Assembly: GCA_003228415.1 (NCBI GenBank)
Contig: QIDL01000295.1
Span: 1-6,067, forward strand
Direction: 5' to 3'
Source: Gammaproteobacteria bacterium
GTDB taxonomy: Bacteria > Pseudomonadota > Gammaproteobacteria > Pseudomonadales > Azotimanducaceae
Length of the DNA stretch: 6,067 nt
The notes beneath the pieces are model-generated. The model worked only from the letters and a program-made list of their open reading frames with translations. It did not search any database and was not told where the DNA came from. Below are positions 1-4,169 of this stretch, one piece after another; position 1 is the first letter of the stretch, and every line of letters begins with the position of its first letter. A program made the position numbers and the translations under genes.

Positions 1-62
1 GGTCGCTCCGATGTATTCAAGTCCACCCAGGGTGGTTCCGAAGTCCTGACAGGACACGTCGA

Positions 63-941
63 ATGCAAGATGTGATGTCCAGGGACCCTCTGAACAACTC
101 CCGAAAGCTCAGAGTTTATCGCGCTTGTCCTGACAAGACGCGCGCCGCAGGTAATGTCGAGTACATTGGCAAAGTGCGCAACGCAGGCAGGGCAAGCGCG
201 ATAAGCTCCCGAAGGGCACTGACTACGGGGCCTGTGGCTTTGTTGCGATTCTTGGCAATGGAGTCGACCATCGCCTGCGAACCGCGCCTATCCACAGACC
301 CCGTAGTCCGTGCTGAGCAAACGGGAGTTATTCAGAGGGTCCCTAGGGACCCTCTGAACAACTCCCGAAAGCTCAGAGTTTATCGCGCTTGTCCTGGACC
401 GGGTGTCTGGCTCGGCCTGCTCATTATGGCTGGCCTTCTTACATCGTGTGGGTTGAAGCCCATCCCCCGCGCCGAGATGGACTCGCGGAAGATCGACGGC
501 GTGATATCCACACTGGAGCATTTTCGTCGCGAACAGCGCCTCGCGCCATTTTTCGAGGCAGCCGAAGTGGTCGCCGTCTACCCGATCAACGGCCGTGCCG
601 CCAACGGCGTAGGCTTCGCCTATGGTCGGGGGCTGGTATTCGAGAAGGGCGACCGGGTAATCGGCCACACCAGAATGTGGCAGCTCAGCATGGGACCCCA
701 GATCGGCGGCCAGCTCTACCGACAGATCCTGTTTTTCAAGTCCCGGGCAATCTATGAGGCCTTCATGCGCTCACCGGCTGAATTCGCCGGTCAGTTCAAC
801 GCTGCCGCTCTCATTGTCGGAGTCTCGTCCACACCTTCATTCAATGGCGAGGTAGCTCTGTTTACTCAGCTGCTCGGGGGTCTGCTGCTGGAAGCCTCTG
901 TCGGCGCCCATCGATACACATTTGCACCCATAGAAGATTGA
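63..941 (+). CDS. SYLF (Ysc84-like) domain lipoprotein, N-terminus replaced by repeat sequence
   Basis: The reading frame from ATG 63 to TGA 939-941 gives 292 residues, but only about residues 112-292 look like native protein. Residues 115-128 form a hydrophobic segment ending in a lipobox (LTSC, Cys129), typical of a lipoprotein signal peptide. Residues 148-288 resemble the SYLF/Ysc84 lipid-binding domain: AVYPINGRAANGVGFAYGRG, then a glycine-rich GPQIGGQLYRQILFFKS and a C-terminal ALFTQLLGGLLLEASVGAH stretch. Residues 7-111 are translated repeat element, with the peptide RDPLNNSRKLRVYRACP present twice (7-23 and 95-111). No ATG, GTG or TTG lies in frame between ATG 258 and ATG 426, and starting at 426 leaves only seven residues before the lipobox Cys. 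The protein is thus either made with a long abnormal leader or is effectively a 5'-disrupted pseudogene. The family call rests on pattern resemblance. The role, probably envelope-associated lipid binding, is inferred. pcm follows after 16 bp. Confidence 0.6.
   Translation: MQDVMSRDPLNNSRKLRVYRACPDKTRAAGNVEYIGKVRNAGRASAISSRRALTTGPVALLRFLAMESTIACEPRLSTDPVVRAEQTGVIQRVPRDPLNNSRKLRVYRACPGPGVWLGLLIMAGLLTSCGLKPIPRAEMDSRKIDGVISTLEHFRREQRLAPFFEAAEVVAVYPINGRAANGVGFAYGRGLVFEKGDRVIGHTRMWQLSMGPQIGGQLYRQILFFKSRAIYEAFMRSPAEFAGQFNAAALIVGVSSTPSFNGEVALFTQLLGGLLLEASVGAHRYTFAPIED
81..132 (+). repeat. 52-bp direct repeat, copy 1 (left end of element)
   Basis: Positions 81-132 are identical over 52 bases to 345-396. 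The match stops at both edges: C80 against T344 on the left, and A133 against G397 on the right. The copy includes the left terminal inverted repeat of the MITE-like element and the subterminal segment ending in GCGCTTGTCCTG. The two copies start 264 bp apart, which is 88 codons exactly, so both are read in the same frame and encode the same 17-residue peptide (RDPLNNSRKLRVYRACP). Confidence 0.9.
112..208. repeat. Subterminal 21-bp inverted repeat
   Basis: Positions 112-132 (GAGTTTATCGCGCTTGTCCTG) pair with the reverse complement of 188-208 at 19 of 21 positions. The left arm belongs to the 52-bp direct repeat, so the same right arm could also pair with 376-396. The spacer is 55 bp. Together with the terminal repeats this makes most of the left half of the element self-complementary. 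Within it, CTTGTC-CT-GACAAG at 124-137 is a smaller hairpin. Confidence 0.65.
221..308. repeat. Internal 17-bp inverted repeat with 54-bp spacer
   Basis: Positions 221-237 (GACTACGGGGCCTGTGG) pair with 292-308 at 16 of 17 positions, the exception being C231 opposite A298. The pair sits inside the MITE-like element, towards its right end, and encloses 238-291. It may be the remnant of an older element end nested in this one, or part of the folded structure of the element. Confidence 0.75.
322..367. repeat. 46-bp near-perfect palindrome at the element junction
   Basis: The right terminal repeat (322-344) and the adjoining second left end (345-367) form a 23+23-bp palindrome centred on CCCT/AGGG. 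It has a single mismatched pair (A330 opposite C359) and no loop. It arises because an element end abuts an oppositely oriented end. Such a sequence can extrude a cruciform or form a strong hairpin in RNA. It has no T tract and lies inside an open reading frame, so I do not call it a terminator. Confidence 0.85.
345..396 (+). repeat. 52-bp direct repeat, copy 2 (solo left end)
   Basis: This is an exact copy of 81-132 placed immediately after the right end of the element at 344. No right-end partner follows it, so it is a solitary left end or the remnant of a second element in tandem. Its last base borders what looks like native coding sequence for the lipoprotein signal peptide (from about 397). 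It therefore marks the breakpoint between repeat-derived and original gene sequence. Confidence 0.88.
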
Positions 942-957
942 TCCGTAAAATCAGGGG

Positions 958-1731
958 GTGCGAACCAGTGCCGACCAGATCGCCCACCTTGCCGCGGTCG
1001 TCATAATTTTCACGCTGGCCCTGGTAGCCGGCGAACGTCTGTTTGCCTCCGAACCGGTTCGGGTGAACGAACGAATGCAGAATCTGATCTCAGAAATCGA
1101 GCGGGATACCCGCGAAACCCGGCCCTATACGGGTCGCAGCCGGTTGCAGGCATCGGTACTCAAGGCCATGCGCGATGTAGACCGATCCAGATTCGTGCCA
1201 GAAGATTCCGTCCTCTACGCCTGGGAGAATCGACCGCTCGGTATCGGCTACGGACAGACCATCTCCCAGCCCTTTATCGTCGCACTCATGACCGACCTTC
1301 TGGATCTGGAGCCACAATTCCGGGTTCTGGAAATCGGTACCGGTTCCGGCTACCAGGCAGCTGTGCTGGCCACTCTGGCGAAGGACGTCCGGACCATCGA
1401 AATTGTGCCGGAACTCGCTGCAAGTGCCGCCGAGCGCCTGGCGGAACTCGGCTTCGCAAACGTTGAGGTGCGCGCGGGTGACGGCTGGCATGGCTGGCCG
1501 GAAGCCGCTCCGTTCGACGCCATCATCGTCACCGCGGTGTCGGAAACGATACCGCCAAAACTCCTCGAGCAGCTCGCAATCGGCGGTCGCATGGTCATTC
1601 CCATCGGTCCTGAACATGGCAGCCAGAATCTGACCGTGGTCGAGAAAACGACAGACGGGATCAAGCAGCGCGAGGTGTTACCGGTTCAGTTCGTACCATT
1701 TACCCGGTCGGATACCCGGCCGGAGCAGTGA
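958..1731 (+). CDS. pcm: Protein-L-isoaspartate O-methyltransferase, predicted exported form
   Basis: This enzyme (EC 2.1.1.77) uses S-adenosylmethionine to methylate isoaspartyl residues formed by protein ageing and so starts their repair. The 257-residue product shows the family motifs in order: GYGQTISQP (97-105), SAM-binding motif I VLEIGTGSGYQAAVLA (123-138), post-I IEIVPELA (147-154), FDAIIVTA (186-193), GGRMVIPIG (209-217) and the C-terminal LPVQFVPFTR. Residues 1-30 carry Arg2, a hydrophobic stretch (11-24) and a plausible cleavage site after LFA (30), so the enzyme is probably exported to the periplasm. The start is GTG. A TAA lies in frame four codons upstream, so no longer version is possible. 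The G-rich CAGGGG touches the GTG, so no properly spaced ribosome-binding site is visible. ATG 1075 (Met40) would give a cytoplasmic form of ordinary length but also lacks a good site. The gene is 16 bp after the lipoprotein gene, so it is probably co-transcribed. Confidence 0.93.
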   Translation: MRTSADQIAHLAAVVIIFTLALVAGERLFASEPVRVNERMQNLISEIERDTRETRPYTGRSRLQASVLKAMRDVDRSRFVPEDSVLYAWENRPLGIGYGQTISQPFIVALMTDLLDLEPQFRVLEIGTGSGYQAAVLATLAKDVRTIEIVPELAASAAERLAELGFANVEVRAGDGWHGWPEAAPFDAIIVTAVSETIPPKLLEQLAIGGRMVIPIGPEHGSQNLTVVEKTTDGIKQREVLPVQFVPFTRSDTRPEQ

Positions 1732-1783
1732 GCCTGGGTTGCCTGACCCTGTGACCGCAAGCCACCGGGGGCGCCGGGATCAT

Positions 1784-2662
1784 ATGGATGTCTATGGCGC
1801 CAGCCTGCTGGTTGGCTTCAGCGTCATCCTGGGGCTCAACCAGGCGCTGGTCAAACTGGTCAATGTCGGATTCGCTCCGGTATTTCAGTCCGGACTTCGT
1901 TCGGCCTGCGCCTTCATTCTGGTTCTGGCCTACGCGCTGATCATGCGCAAGCGCCTGTCAGTGCGGGACGGCTCACTCGGCCTTGGCATCATCAACGGCC
2001 TGCTGTTCTCCGGGGAATTCTGTCTGCTGTTTCTGGCGCTGGATCTCACCAGCGTCTCTCGCGTCTCTCTGTTTTTTTACACAATGCCGCTATGGGTCGC
2101 AGTGGGAGCCCACTTCCTCATTCCGGGGGATACACTGAACGCGCGTCGCGTTCTGGGACTTGCATTGGCTGTCGCAGGAATCAGCCTGGTACTCTTCGAC
2201 GGATCTGATGCCGATGCCACCGGCGGCGCTCGTGCAAGCATCGGATTCGGCGACATTCTCGCACTGCTCGCGTCACTGTGCTGGGCCGGCATCGCTCTGC
2301 TGACCCGCACCACCCGACTCTCCGAGGTAACGCCGGAGATGAATCTGCTCTATCAACTGGCGGTCTCCGCGATCGTGCTGCTGCTCATCGCGCCACTGTT
2401 CGGGGACACCATCCGCGAACCGACCGCGGTGATTCTGGTAATCTTCGCCTTCCAGGTGATCGTCGTTGCCGCTATCGGCTTCGTGGTCTGGTTCTGGATT
2501 CTATCGATCTATCCGGTCTCAAAAATGGCCTCTTTCAGCCTGCTGACACCGGTATTCGGAATTTTCAGCGGTTGGCTGATTTTCGACGATGCCCTGCCAG
2601 CCAATTTCATCGCGGCCTTGTTGCTGGTGGGTGCCGGATTGATTCTGGTCAATCGCCGTTGA
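1784..2662 (+). CDS. EamA/DMT-superfamily transporter (RhaT/YdcZ-like permease)
   Basis: This is an inner-membrane protein of 292 residues with ten hydrophobic segments in two halves, the layout of drug/metabolite transporters with tandem EamA domains. The first half runs from YGASLLVGFSVILGLNQALV to GLALAVAGISLVLF. The second begins near GDILALLASLCWAGIALLT and ends with FIAALLLVGAGLILVNRR. A short acidic linker (DGSDADATG) joins them. The substrate cannot be told from sequence; the family exports or imports amino acids, nucleosides, sugars and other small metabolites. I chose ATG 1784 because the first membrane helix starts right after it and the length suits the family. A TTG at 1739 would add 15 polar, basic residues. 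Neither start has a strong ribosome-binding site. The gene begins 52 bp after pcm (7 bp if TTG is used), so it is probably in the same transcript. Its stop overlaps the end of the opposing heme A synthase gene by 14 bp. Confidence 0.88.
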   Translation: MDVYGASLLVGFSVILGLNQALVKLVNVGFAPVFQSGLRSACAFILVLAYALIMRKRLSVRDGSLGLGIINGLLFSGEFCLLFLALDLTSVSRVSLFFYTMPLWVAVGAHFLIPGDTLNARRVLGLALAVAGISLVLFDGSDADATGGARASIGFGDILALLASLCWAGIALLTRTTRLSEVTPEMNLLYQLAVSAIVLLLIAPLFGDTIREPTAVILVIFAFQVIVVAAIGFVVWFWILSIYPVSKMASFSLLTPVFGIFSGWLIFDDALPANFIAALLLVGAGLILVNRR

Positions 2663-3728
2663 GCGGTCTCGGACTGCGCAGTTGCTGGGCGACGTTGAGC
2701 ACCGCCGTGAGCAACAGTACCGCACCCCCCTGATGGGCAGCGGCAAGCGAAATCGGGACCACCAGCAACAGGGTGCTGATCCCCAGGCTAACCTGCAGGA
2801 GCGCCGCGAGAAGCATCAGATGCAGCCCCACCCGCAACGCGCCAGAGGATGATTTGCTGGCACTCGACCACCAGAACGCAACAACAGCAACCGCCAGAGT
2901 CATGGCCAACAGCCGGTGATTGAACTGTACGGTGGTGATGTTCTCAAACAGGTTCCGCCATTGCGGCTCCAGCAACGTGAGACCTTCTGGAATCCACTGT
3001 CCATTCATGAGCGGGAAGGTGTTGTAGGTGAATCCGGCTTTGAGTCCGGCAACAAAGCCACCGGATACGATGGTCACAATGACGAACGCAATCAAAACAT
3101 AAGCGATCGACAGCTGACCTCTGCCTTTCATACGGACCAGGTTTCGGCCCCGCCACAGATCCATCGCCACCCAGAACATATAGGCATAGATCCAGATCGC
3201 CAGGATCAGGTGGGCGGTCAGCCGATACTGGCTCACATGAGGGTCGTCGACCATACCGCTCATAACCATGTACCAGCCCATGAGCCCCTGCAGACCGCCG
3301 AGCACGAACATGGTAATGAGTTTCGGTACCAGTGGCTTGTCGATCCGACGACTCAGGAGAAAAAACAGGAACGGCAGCGCGAACAGGACTCCGATACCGC
3401 GACCCAACAGCCGGTGGAAGTACTCGAGCCAGAAAATGGACTTGAAACCCTCTACATCCATCCCTCGATTTTTGAGCAGGTACTCCGGATATTGTTGATA
3501 TTGCGCGAAGGTCTCACGCCACTCGGCATCGGATAGAGGCGGCAGCACGCCCATGATCGGTTCCCACTCGACCATGGAGAGCCCCGAGCCGGTCAATCGC
3601 GTAACACCACCCAGCACGACCATGGCGAAAACGGTGGCGCAGCAGATCAGCAGCCAGATGGCAATCGCCCGATCGGCTCCCAGCCGGTCTATAGAATCCG
3701 TGCGGTACTTCGATGAAATTTCAGCCAA
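2649..3728 (-). CDS. ctaA: Heme A synthase, COX15/CtaA family
   Basis: This integral inner-membrane enzyme oxidises the C8 methyl of heme O to a formyl group, giving heme A for aa3-type cytochrome oxidases. The 359-residue protein has the family's eight-helix pattern and hallmark sequences: GGVTRLTGSGLSMVEW (40-55) followed by a PP turn, EYFHRLLGR (His105), GGLQGLMGWYMVMSG (144-158), TAHL (His173), VQFNHRLLA (His281) and AAHQGGA (His342). The four histidines fit the conserved heme ligands of the two half-domains. The length and the long first periplasmic loop fit the COX15-like type found in proteobacteria and mitochondria. The start is TTG: a TGA lies in frame three codons upstream, and the first helix begins near residue 21, so a much later start would damage it. 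AGAGG lies 12 bases before the TTG, a long spacing. The gene is 15 bp downstream of the cytochrome c gene and probably in its operon. Confidence 0.93.
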   Translation of the reverse strand: MAEISSKYRTDSIDRLGADRAIAIWLLICCATVFAMVVLGGVTRLTGSGLSMVEWEPIMGVLPPLSDAEWRETFAQYQQYPEYLLKNRGMDVEGFKSIFWLEYFHRLLGRGIGVLFALPFLFFLLSRRIDKPLVPKLITMFVLGGLQGLMGWYMVMSGMVDDPHVSQYRLTAHLILAIWIYAYMFWVAMDLWRGRNLVRMKGRGQLSIAYVLIAFVIVTIVSGGFVAGLKAGFTYNTFPLMNGQWIPEGLTLLEPQWRNLFENITTVQFNHRLLAMTLAVAVVAFWWSSASKSSSGALRVGLHLMLLAALLQVSLGISTLLLVVPISLAAAHQGGAVLLLTAVLNVAQQLRSPRPLNGD

Positions 3729-3743
3729 GGTCTTTCAAAGCCT

Positions 3744-4169
3744 CTAGTGCTCAGGATGCTCAATGGTAAGCGTATCAAGATCTTCGAGCCCCAGGCGTCC
3801 CTCACCAACGGGAAACCGACTGCGGGAAAACAGGTAGGCCAATATATCGACATATTCATCGTCAAGCAGGCCTCCCGGATTCGACTCGGGCATCGAGCCA
3901 GCCATGACATCGAAAAATACCGCCAGCGACTGGCCGTTCCATCGCTCCAATACCGGTCTGAAATAGTTTTTGTCATGACAGACCAGACAGTGCTGCTCGT
4001 ACAACACCTCGCCCGATTTCGCCTGGTTTTTGTCGTAGACACCTTCCGCCGTCGTCGTCGCCGCCGCCGAGCCTCCGGCCTGGGCGGCGACGGCGGCAAT
4101 CAGCGTTCCACCCGCCAACACGATCCCAGACAGTGCAGCGCTGAGACATTTCGGACCTCGAAAAATCAA
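3744..4169 (-). CDS. Exported mono-heme cytochrome c, partner of the PQQ dehydrogenase
   Basis: The 141-residue product has a signal peptide: basic residues Arg4 and Lys7, a hydrophobic core at 11-28 and a probable cleavage after AQA (31). It is followed by a low-complexity GGSAAATTTAEG linker and one class I cytochrome c domain. The heme site is CLVCH (Cys61, Cys64, His65). The likely distal ligand is Met93 in AGSMPESNPGGL, and the C-terminal helix DDEYVDILAYLFS is typical of the fold. It most likely takes electrons from the adjacent quinoprotein dehydrogenase in the periplasm and passes them toward a terminal oxidase. The start is TTG: its codon overlaps the dehydrogenase stop in TTGA, a 4-bp overlap suggesting translational coupling. 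No in-frame ATG occurs before the heme motif, and the TTG start is what gives a complete signal peptide. Heme A synthase follows 15 bp after its TAG stop. Confidence 0.9.
   Translation of the reverse strand: MIFRGPKCLSAALSGIVLAGGTLIAAVAAQAGGSAAATTTAEGVYDKNQAKSGEVLYEQHCLVCHDKNYFRPVLERWNGQSLAVFFDVMAGSMPESNPGGLLDDEYVDILAYLFSRSRFPVGEGRLGLEDLDTLTIEHPEH
4048..4068. repeat. Short trinucleotide repeat in the cytochrome c gene
   Basis: On the plus strand this reads GCC, three GTC, three GCC. On the coding strand it yields Ala3-Thr3-Ala (residues 35-41) between the signal peptide and the heme domain. The run is a whole number of codons, so length changes by slippage would alter the linker but not the frame. 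Confidence 0.7.

Larger units (their letters stand above)
81..344. mobile_element. MITE-like non-autonomous element, 264 bp
   Basis: The left end (81-112) and right end (313-344) are terminal inverted repeats. The outer 23 bp match at 22 positions, beginning AGGGACCCTCTGAA. After three mismatches a further six bases (GCTCAG) match, giving 28 of 32. The interior has no transposase-sized reading frame. It holds two further inverted-repeat pairs (112-132 with 188-208, and 221-237 with 292-308). Size, terminal repeats and lack of a transposase gene fit a miniature inverted-repeat element mobilised in trans. The ends remind me of IS5-type ends, but that is recollection and not a match I could test. 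No clear target-site duplication is visible: the left flank ends GATGTCC, while the right side is occupied by a second copy of the left end. It could instead be a fixed dispersed intergenic repeat. Confidence 0.6.

Noticed and set aside
43..55. 13-bp palindrome GTCCTGACAGGAC left of the element
   Set aside because: It is short, has no associated promoter or regulator gene, and its similarity to the element's GTCCTG segments is limited to a few bases.
1..75. Open plus-strand frame from the left edge to TGA 73-75, possibly the 3' end of an upstream gene
   Set aside because: Only 24 codons are visible, no family is recognisable, and a minus-strand frame over the same bases is equally open and protein-like. 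It cannot be assigned.
116..271. 51-codon minus-strand reading frame (ATG to TAA) inside the MITE-like element
   Set aside because: It overlaps the inverted repeats, has no visible ribosome-binding site and resembles no transposase I know. It could be a remnant, but nothing supports expression.
288..296. CTATCCACA, one mismatch from a DnaA box
   Set aside because: It is a single site inside a repeat element, with no cluster, AT-rich unwinding region or replication gene nearby.
288..668. Minus-strand 126-codon frame opposite the lipoprotein gene
   Set aside because: It is the antisense shadow of the SYLF gene and repeat block. It carries no recognisable domain, while the plus strand shows a lipobox and SYLF pattern.
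2675..2720. Possible terminator hairpin after the transporter gene (GTTGCT paired with AGCAAC)
   Set aside because: The stem is short, there is no T tract, and the site lies inside the heme A synthase coding sequence.
2916..3536. Plus-strand 206-codon frame opposite heme A synthase
   Set aside because: It is antisense to a well-supported ctaA gene, has low-complexity polar composition and matches no family.
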